From NCBI GenBank assembly GCA_028641055.1, contig CM054058.1:242902187-242966186 (forward strand): a DNA stretch of 64,000 nucleotides. The letters are read 5' to 3'. Below are positions 1 to 8,331 of this stretch, piece after piece; positions within the stretch are counted from its first letter, which is position 1; each line of letters begins with the position of its first letter. A program made the translations under genes and the position numbers. The notes beneath the pieces are model-generated. The model was not told the DNA's origin and ran no database searches. It saw only the letters and a list, made by a program, of their open reading frames with translations. Source of the stretch: Alopecurus myosuroides (Eukaryota; Streptophyta; Magnoliopsida; Poales; Poaceae).

Positions 1-162
1 GAGTGCTCGCCGAGTGGAATTACTCTGTCACCACCTCCACGATCACAACCCCAAGGGAATATCAGAAGGAACAAGATGATTCCAAAGAGTACTCCAACTA
101 GAGAAACCCGGAGCAAGACGGTGAAGCCATCTGCTCACACAAGGAGCAGGTCGAAGATTTGA
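1..162 (+). pseudogene. 3' end of an unrecognised basic protein ORF (partial)
   Basis: Frame 1 is open from the window edge for 53 codons and ends at TGA 160-162. The peptide is rich in Ser, Thr, Pro, Arg and Lys, with a basic tail (several Arg-Ser and Thr-Arg pairs). That composition is typical of the disordered C-terminus of a nucleic-acid-binding or transposon protein. No domain is recognisable and the start lies outside the window. It is followed by AT-rich, stop-dense sequence. It could be a chance ORF, because only 53 codons are visible. Confidence 0.3.
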
Positions 163-1149
163 ATTTGAACTATGAATTTTAATTTGATGGATTTGTAGTT
201 AGTTGTTTGTGTTGTCAACTTTAGATCTTGTGATAACTTATAAGTCTTCATAATATTGTTTGTGCTTTGGTATCATATGTGAGGCATAATGCATATTTGA
301 AACAAAGGTTGAATTTGAAGCAATATTTGAATTTGGAACAAAATTGTAATTTGAGCCAAAGTTGAAGTTGTAAAAAAAATTAAAGTATGTTGCTCTTTAG
401 TACTTGGTTGAGCTAAAGTTGAACTTTCACCAACATTTGAACCCCAATATTTGAAGGTGATCAATCCGAAAGAGAAACGTGCTACAAATGAGCTCTGAAT
501 CTAGGGTAAACGACCCCATTTGTAATCAAGTTTTTTTTGACCTTCTCTAAATGAGCCAATACTTTTTAGGTGATACTTATTCCATATAAATAGTGTCTAA
601 TCAAAGTCTCACTATTTATTGAATTGTTTTTCATATTATTTATTTATTTTTTGAAAAAAATCCTTTTAATTGAAACCACCAAAACACACGTTTGAGATAT
701 GAAAAATGTAAAATTAAGATCAGAACTTGTCTTATTCACTCCAAGAGGAAGAATTGGTGATTTTTTTTTGATTTTTTTGAATTTTTTCAAAACCAAAACC
801 CTCCTTCACTCTCCATCGAAATCTGAACAGGTCTATACACGGTTGCTCATTTCTGAGAAGTCTTTTTCATGAAAATGTCTTGACACCGAGTTTATATTTT
901 TTTTTTCTCGTAACCATGTCACATATGACGACTATGTGAGCTTGCCATGCATTTTTTGATTTTTTTTTAATTAGTTATGGTCATTTGAACCTGATTTTGA
1001 TGGCTCGCTTGTGAAAATAATTTTTCTTGAAAATGTTCCTATAGCATGTTTATATTTTTTTTCTAGTAACTATATCTTATGAGCTGACAAACTACGTTTC
1101 GTTTCCATTTTTTGATTTTTTTTGAATTAGTTATGGTCATTTTAAGTTC
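163..1149. other. AT-rich spacer with no gene seen
   Basis: I see no supported gene. The stretch is rich in poly-T runs and TTTGAA/AATTTGAA words. Its right part contains two diverged copies of a repeat (see 871-1146). Poly-T-rich subterminal repeats of this kind occur in grass CACTA transposons, but I found no CACTA terminal inverted repeat, so the class is left open. Confidence 0.4.
871..1146 (+). repeat. Two diverged tandem units, period about 158 bp
   Basis: Units start at 871 and 1029. Both begin GAAAATGT, then read GTTTATATTTTTTTTCT, a GTAAC(C/T)AT segment, and end in CATTTTTTGATTTTTTTT followed by AATTAGTTATGGTCATTT. The two copies differ at many positions, so the duplication is old. 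Confidence 0.65.
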
Positions 1150-1222
1150 TATCATACCCTAATAACCCCAAAACCCCAAAACCCAAAACCCCGATAACCT
1201 CGTAACCCCAAAACCCTAGCAA
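1150..1222 (+). repeat. Degenerate telomere-like (CCCTAAA/AACCCC) tract
   Basis: About ten imperfect repeats of AACCCC, AAAACCC and AACCCTA run from 1154 to about 1217, ending in the telo-box AAACCCTA. They lie about 340 bp upstream of the GRF-like start codon. In plants, short interstitial telomere motifs (telo-boxes) occur in promoters and 5' leaders. This could be such an element or a degenerate interstitial repeat. Confidence 0.5.
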
Positions 1223-1557
1223 TGAACGTCAGCTATCCGATCATACCCTACCGCCAATGCCAGCCGTAAGATCTGACCTTCTAGAAGGAATTCTGGGGAC
1301 AGGCCCGCGTGCCGTATTCACGTCGTTGGATGGCATCGACGGTTGAGATCAGAGTTCAGTCTTATAGAAGAGCGGGCGATCCGCAGGAGGCTGGTTCCAA
1401 ATCCTGATTGGCCGCGCCGTTGTATTCACTAACACATCAACACAGTCACATAACAGCCCGTGCCCTCCTCCACCCATCGACACAGTCACACAGCAGATCG
1501 TGCTCGCCTCCCCTTTGAATCTCGGCGACAGAGCAGTTCTTCTTCCTCTCCGGCGAA

Positions 1558-2181
1558 ATGTCGACATCCACTTCATCCTCCCGCCCCTTGTGGCCTACGT
1601 ATGGTCTAGTGTCGATGCAGCGGTCTCCGGAGTGCCCACGCACCGCGCCACTAAAGCGGTAGACTTCGAAGGAGGAGAAAAATGGCAACATTGGGCGCGA
1701 GTTCGTCAGATACGAGAGCATGACGGCGGGGCAGGTAGATCTTGGTTCCTCTCGCATCCTTTAGCTCTGAATTTTTCGTTTCCAGATCTGGGTTCTCTTC
1801 TTGCATCCACGGAGTTGATATTTATGCTTCATTATTTCGTTTTCAGATCGGGAAAAAATGCAATCATTTCGAGTGGATGGATGAGTATGTAGAGAGGCTT
1901 CAAATGGAGGGCTTGATTGATTTAAAGGGGGCTCCAACCCTCGAGCTCAAACGGAGGAACCTCTCGAACCTGGAATCCAGTTTCCACTTGTCTTCATATG
2001 CTATGCTCGGGTCTGCTGTTTGACCAGTATCTAGTGCTATTTCTTACGTCGACCATACGGGCACTAACACATTACGCAGTGAGATCGCCTACTCCTCTCC
2101 AAACCCAATATCTTGAATCTGCCTCTATCTGTGAAGAACATGGGGAATGCATAGTTCAAGGGTGCTCCGACAGTGGGGGTT
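1558..2181 (+). pseudogene. GRF-type zinc-finger protein gene, 5' part (broken)
   Basis: Exon 1 runs from ATG 1558 to 1734 (59 codons, phase 0) and ends CAG|GTAGAT. The intron is 1735-1846, ending TTTTCAG. Exon 2 begins at 1847. Exon 1 holds a Cys-Pro motif with Gly-Arg-Glu-Phe, and exon 2 holds Cys-Asn-His-Phe-Glu-Trp-Met-Asp-Glu, which together match the plant GRF zinc-finger layout split by an intron. An in-frame TAG at 1660-1662 interrupts exon 1, so the copy is dead even without the insertion. The exon 2 frame stops at about 2021. The gene is cut at 2181 by element E, and a coiled-coil-like C-terminus resumes at 38652. The function of this grass family is unknown to me; GRF fingers generally bind nucleic acid. 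Confidence 0.6.
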
Positions 2182-2727
2182 TGTCGAGACATCATAGTAG
2201 AATTCATAAACGGGGGTGCCATTAGACTACCATAGAGATTGTGGGGGGACGTGGTCGTATGACGAACAAAGACAACAGGGTTTTACCTAGGTTCGGTACG
2301 TCGCAACTAGGCGGAGTTCCTACTCCTGCAATCTCACTAAATCAGGGCTGAAGCCTGAAGTATACAAAGTACAATGTGAGTTATGTTTAGCTACTCGACA
2401 AGGATCAACCTCTCGGCGAGTTAGTCTCTAGCTTCTTGTCTATCTGTTTCTTATCTCCCGTCCAGCTTTATATAATAGCCGGGTTAGGGCTTACAGAAAA
2501 GGAAACCTAGAAGAATACGGTAAGTTCTAACTTGGAAGGCAAGAATCCTCCTTCTACTCCAAGCCGTACCACGTGGGCCGTGGTCCGGGTTCTTCTAGAA
2601 TCCGGCTTCTGCGCGTCAGGTTACTGGGCCGCCTAATGGACCGTAATCCATTACCATTCAGGCCACCCTGGTAATCCGGCACTTTAGGACACCATCTGAT
2701 ATACCCCTAATTGGTATATATCCGATA
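2182..2727 (-). repeat. 3' LTR of element E
   Basis: 546 bp, in reverse orientation: plus-strand start TGTCGAGACA, end ATATATCCGATA (CA of the terminus mutated to TA). It matches 38100-38646 along its length by eye. It contains a plus-strand reading of the TATA region (TTTATATAATAGCC at about 2467) used by the LTR promoter in the minus direction. Confidence 0.85.
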
Positions 2728-2745
2728 GTAGCCCCCAAGAAGGAC
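2728..2745 (-). other. Polypurine tract of element E
   Basis: Read on the minus strand, the bases just before the 3' LTR are CTTGGGGGCTAC. That is the usual PPT position, and the G-run plus CTAC form is common in Tat-type elements. It confirms that 2182-2727 is the 3' LTR. Confidence 0.65.
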
Positions 2746-2930
2746 TAAGACTCCGAATCGCCGTCTTTCGTCAATTTGTATTCTTTCCGAGAAAATTCGG
2801 CTCTTCGACTTGATTCTTATTTTCCTTCAAATCATTCTTTAGCACGAAACTCGGATTTCGGGAAATCCGGCTTTTTCTTCCACGAGCCTTCGTGGAGAAG
2901 AAACTTCCTACATCAGCGATGAAATCGTGC

Positions 2931-3126
2931 TGACGTCAGGGACGTTTGGGTTTCGAGTGTGAAACCCTGAAACATATCTCTGACAGATTCTCACGGGAAA
3001 CGAGGAGATAGCCATAATCACCTCTCGATTCTTTTCCAAGGATTTGCCGGCGAGTGACACGTGCTGATCATCTAACGGTCAAAAGTTCCATTAGCGCGCA
3101 TCGTAAAGGATTTCCGGCTATAAATA
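2931..3126 (+). promoter_or_regulatory. Promoter of the antisense accessory gene of element E
   Basis: A canonical plant TATA box, TATAAATA, lies at 3119-3126, 172 nt before the first ATG at 3298. Upstream are a palindromic TGACGTCA (2931-2938, bZIP/TGA-type site) and a CACGTG G-box (3058-3063). A pyrimidine-rich leader (about 3130-3190) follows the TATA. This layout gives the antisense gene a start site independent of the LTR. Binding of specific factors is inferred from motif identity only. Confidence 0.6.
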
Positions 3127-3460
3127 GCCCACTTCATCCCCTCTGGCAATCCTTCCGCTCTCCTCTCACCTTCCAGCTCAAGCGCCATTGCCCCCAAGCC
3201 TCAGTCCAGTGAGAATCAAAGCAGAGCCCGTGCTTGCGCAGCACCGTTCCCGTACTTCTCGTCGGAGAGCTCGAGGTCCTCGTAGCGCCGCTAAAGAATG
3301 GACTCACAACGCGCGTCTCAGGAGCACTCTGTTTCCACAGATATCGACGACATCATCAATTCGACGGATATCGACGTGCCGGAGAACATCTCCGGCGGCC
3401 AGGCCCGCGAGGATCCACATCTCGTGGCAGATAACCTGGCCGGGTCTTCCTCCGTGCCGC

Positions 3461-3465
3461 CTCCG
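3461..3465. repeat. Target-site duplication of element A, left copy (CTCCG)
   Basis: CTCCG at 3461-3465 is repeated at 27595-27599, immediately outside the TG and CA ends of element A. The antisense-gene reading frame is restored when one copy is removed. Confidence 0.95.
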
Positions 3466-4189
3466 TGTAACATCCCAAGTATGAAAACAACCTTAGAATG
3501 TTTTGCTTCTTGTTAATATTATGTTAATGCATCATGTCATCATAAGCATTGCATGTGGGATGTGTTTCAATTTGAAATTCAATTCAGTTTCAAATCATTC
3601 ATACTTGGCATGTTCCAATTGTGGATTACCATTAAAATTTTGCAAACATTTCAATTCAAGAAGAATTTCATAATTGGTTGAGGTTATTTAATATTCTTGG
3701 TTATTTCAAAAATCCATTCTTTATGAAACCCTATTTGAAATTCAAATGACAAATTCAAATCAATTTGGAAATTTGAAATTTCGAAAACAAAGTTAACATA
3801 CTTTGGGCTTTGCTGCTTTGTAATTCAATAAAAATTATTTCAGAAATGAAAACCCCATAATACTTATCCTTTTCTCTCTCTTTTCTTTCCTACAAAAAAA
3901 GGAAAAGAAAAAAATGGGGGAGGCAGGCCAGCCCAAGTGGGATGAGCCCACCTACTACCCCAGGCCCAAGCGCCCCATCGCTGTCGTCTTCCTCCTCTGT
4001 ACGGAGACAGAGAAGGGGAGACCCTCCCCCACCAGGCAGCTCCCCCACCTGCTCCCCCCCTCCTCCTATTTCTACCCGAGGCCGAGCCGTTCCCTAGGGT
4101 TTCTTCTCCCTCTCCATCTCCTGCCGCCGCCACCGCCATCTCCTCCCACCTCGTCGATCCCTCGCTGTACTTCCCCTCCACCGCAGCCA

Positions 4190-4401
4190 TGGCCGATTCC
4201 TGAAGCTTTCCTCGCTGTCGTTCTGCTCGTCGACGGGGCCGAGAAACCGCGGGAACGGAGGCGCCCCACCTTCTGCTACCTCCTCGTCACCACGGCCAGG
4301 CTTGGGGAGGCCTCTGGAGATCGCCTCGCCTCCGTGAAGACCTCGGCCGCCGGCGTTCTTCCTCTGCTCCCCGTCGCCACCCCCTGCTACGCCAGCCCTC
4401 G
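4190..4401 (+). other. GC-rich putative first exon inside the element A LTR
   Basis: Pyrimidine-rich, GC-rich sequence typical of a grass 5' exon. It has a Kozak-like CCATGG at 4189-4194 that is followed almost at once by an in-frame stop, and ends CCCTCG|GTGAGC, a consensus 5' splice site (intron starts 4402). The 3' LTR has the same donor near 24609. Elements B and C carry unrelated GC-rich blocks in the same place, and B also ends in a strong donor (AAG|GTGAGG near 42622). I infer an untranslated or short leader exon and claim no function for its ORFs. Confidence 0.4.
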
Positions 4402-4617
4402 GTGAGCACGTCCCCCGTCCTCCTCTTCCCCCACACGGCGCCCACGCACACGCTCACGCGCAGCTAGTAGCAGTGGCCCGTCGAGCCGAGCTGCAGCTTC
4501 CCGTCCGTCCGTCGTCGCCGCTAACTGAAGAAAAGTTTCAGTTTCGTCAGTTTCAGTTACCGCGCGCAGATCCACCTCAAAAGCCCACGCCCCCTATATC
4601 TAACACAAGCAGAGCAG

Positions 4618-4682
4618 CAGCCCAGTGGCGCAGCCTCACGCGCGCGAGCCTGGGGGCGCGGGTTCGAGTTCCCCCTCACGCA
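4618..4682 (+). other. tRNA-like pol III promoter cassette in the 5' LTR of A
   Basis: An A-box-like TGGCGCAGCCTC (4625-4636) and a B box GGTTCGAGTTC (4661-4671) are spaced as in tRNA genes, with a T-arm-like stem-loop and a T-run (TTTTCTTTT at 4685-4693) just downstream. AGTGGCGCAGC resembles the D-arm start of plant initiator-Met tRNA. It is not a complete tRNA, since the acceptor and anticodon stems are imperfect. It could be a captured tRNA-derived SINE head. Confidence 0.5.
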
Positions 4683-4929
4683 AATTTTCTTTTCGGTATT
4701 TTCTCCGCGGGTGCTGGCCCCGCCTGTCAGCCACCCGTGTAGCCCCGTCACCTCCCAGCCCTGCCACGCAGGCGCCACCGTGGCCTAGGGCCCCCTTGTC
4801 AGTGACTCTGGCTGGGTCACTGCGAGGTGGATCTGGATCTCAGATCCAGATCTGGTACTTTTTATCAAGACCAAGTCCCTGGAAATTACAGATTGGTCCC
4901 TGTATTTTCAAACACACATAAGTCACTCA

Positions 4930-5260
4930 TTTCAAATCCAATTTGGGCAAATAAAATATGTATTCCATCCAAAATTTCCTGTAGATTTCAAATATGCAAT
5001 TTGTTTCCTGTTTTGAGTATTTTAAATTGGTGAAATAATTAAATCCTTGTTTAATTCATTTAATATTGCAAAATTCATAACTTGGGCATAAAAATTCCAA
5101 ATTCAACAAACAAAATATGTATTCCATTCAAAATTTCCTGTAGATTCCAAATATGCAATTTGTTTCCTGTTTTGAGCAAATAAAGTTGGTGCACTAAATC
5201 AATACTTTAATTCCATCTTTTAAATTGCAAAATTCATAATTAATTATTTAAAATTCCAAA
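4930..5260 (+). repeat. AT-rich internal repeats of the element A LTR
   Basis: A unit containing AAATATGTATTCCAT and TTTCCTGTAGAT, then AAATATGCAATTTG, recurs about 158 bp later (near 4955 and 5113), with AAATTCATAA motifs between. The same words recur in the LTRs of B and C. The segment lies in what would be the first intron. Confidence 0.6.
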
Positions 5261-5564
5261 TTTGACAAATGAGGTATCAATTGGAAGCTAAAGTTGTTTT
5301 CTTGCTGTTTTCATCATTCATCATGCATGTAATCACTTCAACTTAATGTTTACTTGTAATTATTTTAATTCATTAATAGTACATATGGGTAATTCCCAAA
5401 TGCAATTTAAATTACTATTGGGCCCATTTAAAATTGCTCTTAAGTCCTTTATCATTAAATTGATGCATATAATAAATTGTCATGCATCATCCCATGTTCA
5501 TGCATTATGCCATGTTATTGATTGTTCGTCTCTCTTTGTTGTTTGTTTACTTCTTCTCGAATAG

Positions 5565-5642
5565 ACGACGACGTTGAGACAGACGAGATTTACGACACCA
5601 CTTCAGAGGAGTTAGCCCAGTACCAGGCTACTGAGTTTGCAG
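5565..5642 (+). other. Conserved LTR exon ending in a GC-type splice donor (element A)
   Basis: It is preceded by a pyrimidine tract and TAG (AG at 5563-5564) and followed by GCAAGT, the strong consensus of GC-AG introns. It reads an acidic frame (Asp-Asp-Val-Glu-Thr-Asp-Glu...) and ends in phase 1. That phase joins in frame to the exon at 6813. B and C have the same exon, with one extra T near its end that shifts the frame. D keeps the donor but not the coding frame. Splicing is inferred from sequence only. Confidence 0.45.
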
Positions 5643-6411
5643 GCAAGTATTCACTCACCTGAACCATTGTGTCCTTTCCACACTTGATACCGGTACTTTC
5701 CGTTGTCTACTCTGCTAGCCTTATGATTCGTTGCTTATGTTCCGATCCTATCACATATATTCTGCAACCCCGAAATAGCCTCTCCTCCACACCTATAACC
5801 CTGTTGCTTGTTGGCATGTGTCTTACTAGCATGCTTAGGGTTGTTGTGCTCGAGTCTGATGTCCGTTATTTCTTTTACCATATTTATTATGTTCTGGGGG
5901 CTCGATATTTAAACAACAACCTGTTAATGTTTGAGGTAATAATAATTTGATGTTAAGGCACCGGCAGGAGGCCGGGTATGGTTTTGAGGCCTGCTAGTGT
6001 CGAACTCAGGAAAAGTTCTTGTCCTCTAGATCCATGATGAGCACGCTAACAACATGTGGGAAGCGTGTATGGGCGCCCCCCGCAACTTTGATTCGATTCG
6101 CATCTCGTCCAAATCGCATCATTTAGTTCGGGTTTTCCAACTGCCGCATGCATATGCAGGTGCGAACCCTTGGCGCCAGGGTGGTAACTTTTGTAGTCGG
6201 CATTTAGGGAGACACGTTCTTAGAGTGCTATGAGGGTCCCCTTTTCTTCGTGGGGCTTGATTAGCCGTGCGCTCAACTGCACGGGGTTCTTTGGGCTTGA
6301 TGCGACGAAGAGTTGGGTTGTGTTGAGTGGCCTGCTTGGTGGGTTTGATCCCCGCCTGGCGGGTTATTCTTACGTGTACGTCCAAATTGGTGCATCCCTG
6401 CAGGGTTAAAT

Positions 6412-6423
6412 CTTCTCGAGAAG
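6412..6423. repeat. CTTCTCGAGAAG palindrome in a block conserved in all long LTRs
   Basis: A 12-bp perfect palindrome followed by CCGTGT(T/G)(T)TCCGCGG(TTATGG). Exact copies of the 12-mer lie at 9131, 15560, 26619, 45049, 50705, 53199 and 59003. It falls within the presumed GC-AG intron. Its role is unknown; a protein-binding site or RNA hairpin are possibilities. Confidence 0.75.
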
Positions 6424-6812
6424 CCGTGTTGTCCGCGGTTATGGATGACTTGGTGATAGGGCTGGCTAACAAGGATTAGACAACTTACACCTAATTAATA
6501 ATAATCTGACTAGTAATAGGCATATCGACACGATAACCTGAACCTTCATTAATCCAACGGTGTGGGTTATCCTCGGATTGCTTCTTTGGATAAGGGGCGA
6601 GATCCAGGATGGGTTTGTTTGAGGTTAGTGGTAGTTGGCTCCGATGCGCTATCTTATCCCTTTCTTTTAGCCGGATGTTGTAGCGTGTCTCTGTAGTTGG
6701 TTAGTGCAGCCCGCTGCCGCACCCTTGTATCCCCTATCTTCCGTTGAACCCAAAGCATCTGTACTTGGTGTTGTCGGGTACACTTTGGTATCTTGTGCGT
6801 CTTGCTTGCCAG

Positions 6813-6919
6813 TACTCGTCCGTACTGACCCCTTTGGGGCTGCTGGTTCTGCAGACTACGTTTCCGGGGATCCCCATGGTGGCTACTACGTGGAGTATGA
6901 AGAGGCTGCTGACGAGTAG
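6813..6919 (+). other. Conserved LTR terminal exon: short acidic reading frame (element A)
   Basis: It follows a good acceptor (TTGCTTGCCAG, AG 6811-6812) and reads Thr-Asp-Pro-Phe-Gly-Ala, then HGGYYVEY and an acidic end, stopping at TAG 6917-6919. B (45476-45582, 51132-51238) and C (minus, 52782-52673 and 58586-58477) keep the same frame and ending, with several amino-acid changes. The DNA at its start, ACCCCTTTGGGG, is a small hairpin. It may be coding, or may be retained for RNA reasons. Confidence 0.45.
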
Positions 6920-7389
6920 ATAGCGGACCCGGGCAGGATCCGAGACTTCTTGGATGGGCTCCGTTCTTTTCGTTTCCGGCCTCTTAGGCCTATTTGGATC
7001 TTGTCTGTACTCAGACACTTTGGATGCTTCCGCTGTGATGTAATGATGACTTATGGGACATGTGTCCTCTGCATTACTGTATTTGCTATCTCTGCTCTGG
7101 TGAGAGCTTTTGCCACTTATTTCTATTTCTTTGTGTCCTAGAGATTTGTTGTGATATCACTTGTTCAAATGTCGTTGACGTACCATGTGTGTATGTTATG
7201 AAGTACGTCAATGGAAGTGTTCGGATTCCTATTGGATGGTTTCACAGACGATGAATAGTAGAGGATGGTTGTCACACGTTTACGTGTTGGCCTACTCATA
7301 TTGAGATGCGGGTGCAGGTAGGCCCCGTAAGCCAATTATCTACTGTTTAGCGGGCTATGTGTATCTTCTAGAAGTCAGGGTGCGACAAA

Positions 7390-7402
7390 TGGTATCAGAG
7401 CC
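7390..7402 (+). other. Primer-binding site of element A (initiator-Met tRNA)
   Basis: TGGTATCAGAGCC begins 2 nt after the LTR terminal CA. It is the standard complement of the 3' end of plant initiator-Met tRNA, which primes minus-strand DNA synthesis in most plant gypsy and copia elements. Confidence 0.9.
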
Positions 7403-7929
7403 GGTCTGCCTGTAGGATCCCTTTTACTGGTCGCAATTGAGTCTAGACACTATTTTGTAACTATATAGGAAAAATGAAACGTGAGAGTAGGAATTCTGTT
7501 CTTTTATTTCTTTCCCCACCCACCCTCCCCTTTTTCTGGTAAGGAAGTGCAACGTTGTTTTCTCTTCTCATCTAAACTTTCAAGTTAGGATTTCACGTAT
7601 CCTGGTTTCTCTAGGATAGTTATATCTACTAGACCATAGGAATGGAGGTGGTTGTGACATGATTTTCATGTTGCCTACTCACGATTGAGAACGGAGGCAC
7701 ATAAGCCCCGGAAGCAGATCCTCTATTCCTTAAGCAGTAGATATTGATCCCATAGAAGCCCGGATGGGTTTTTCGTAGTACCTCAGGAGTGTTTGGTCTC
7801 GTGTTTCCCAAATGTTGCTTCGATATCCTGTTCTTCTCAAGATCCTTTTCGTCCGTTGGAACCTTGTTGTTGCTTGCCACTTCAGTTTTTCTACCGGCGT
7901 CTAATCAAAGCTTCCCCGATCATCTGCAG
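7403..7929 (+). other. Untranslated leader of element A
   Basis: 527 bp between PBS and the extra ORF. It has a pyrimidine/poly-C patch (7505-7535) and ends TCATCTGCAG immediately before ATG 7930, which resembles a 3' splice site. The leader is shared with B (46068-46640) and C (minus, 57991-57480). In those, the sequence after the leader is replaced by gag or protease remnants. A packaging signal would be expected here but cannot be identified. Confidence 0.6.
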
Positions 7930-8331
7930 ATGGATCTCAGGTTCTACCCGCAGGTGGTTCGTATGACTTGTTGTGAGAGCACTACCGGTTATCCGGAGAT
8001 GCTGAGAGACATGGTCACTTTTCTGGGGTTCCGTTGGGCACCAGAGTACCAGGTCTACGAGCAGCAGCGAGAGTTTGAGCAGACCTACTACCAGGCTATC
8101 GTCTACATTCTTTCAGATGATGGCATGAGCGTAGTCCACCGCTACAAGGCAGTGGGTTCCACAGTGGATATGGCTGTGCAGCAGGCAGCTTATGTGAGCC
8201 TCACCGTCCTTCGTGCTGACTACTGGGGATTTGACGATTCTATTTATCGCCACATTCCCCGTGGTTACATCACTTCGGAGGGAGCTCACTTCACTCTCTA
8301 CGACAACTTGGACGTTTACGAGCATGATAAC
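7930..8331 (+). pseudogene. Extra ORF upstream of gag in element A, 5' part (dsRNA-binding-like)
   Basis: ATG 7930 (MDLRFYPQ start) opens a frame of 134 codons that is interrupted at 8331 by element D. It resumes in frame at 18626 and ends at 19039. The split gene would be 271 residues. Residues about 35-95 have the order of a dsRNA-binding domain: APEYQVYEQQ strand, a second Val/Ile-rich strand, then VGSTVDMAVQQAAY and a Leu-rich helix. This resembles the terminal Ala-rich helix of dsRBDs, but lacks the usual Lys-Lys. The longer ORF from 7789 reads the leader and is less likely. It is not part of the canonical gag-pol. Extra ORFs are known in some plant LTR retrotransposons; the role of this one is unknown. 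Confidence 0.6.
8327..8331. repeat. Target-site duplication of element D, left copy (ATAAC)
   Basis: ATAAC at 8327-8331 is repeated at 18621-18625, flanking the TG and CA ends of D exactly. Confidence 0.95.

Larger units (their letters stand above)
3466..7387 (+). repeat. 5' LTR of element A
   Basis: Starts TGTAACATCCCAAG and ends GGGTGCGACA. The regions in order are: AT-rich U3 start (3466-3870), pyrimidine/GC-rich exon-like block ending in a GT donor at 4402, tRNA-like cassette (4618-4682), AT-rich repeat-bearing segment (4900-5300), conserved exon 5565-5642, palindromic block 6412-6423, conserved acceptor and short ORF 6813-6919, and the end segment. Its length is unusual for gypsy LTRs. 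Confidence 0.92.

Noticed and set aside
4618..4682. A genuine tRNA gene
   Set aside because: The acceptor and anticodon stems do not close properly and no clear anticodon loop is seen; described only as tRNA-like.
3864..4921. ORFs in the GC-rich block of the A LTR (also 24075-24985)
   Set aside because: Open frames on both strands due to GC richness. The two LTR copies differ by indels that change the frames. I keep only the splice-donor observation.
7789..7929. N-terminal extension of the extra ORF (hydrophobic, signal-peptide-like)
   Set aside because: It lies in the leader shared with B and C, where the downstream ORF is absent, so the hydrophobic stretch is probably not translated as part of the protein.
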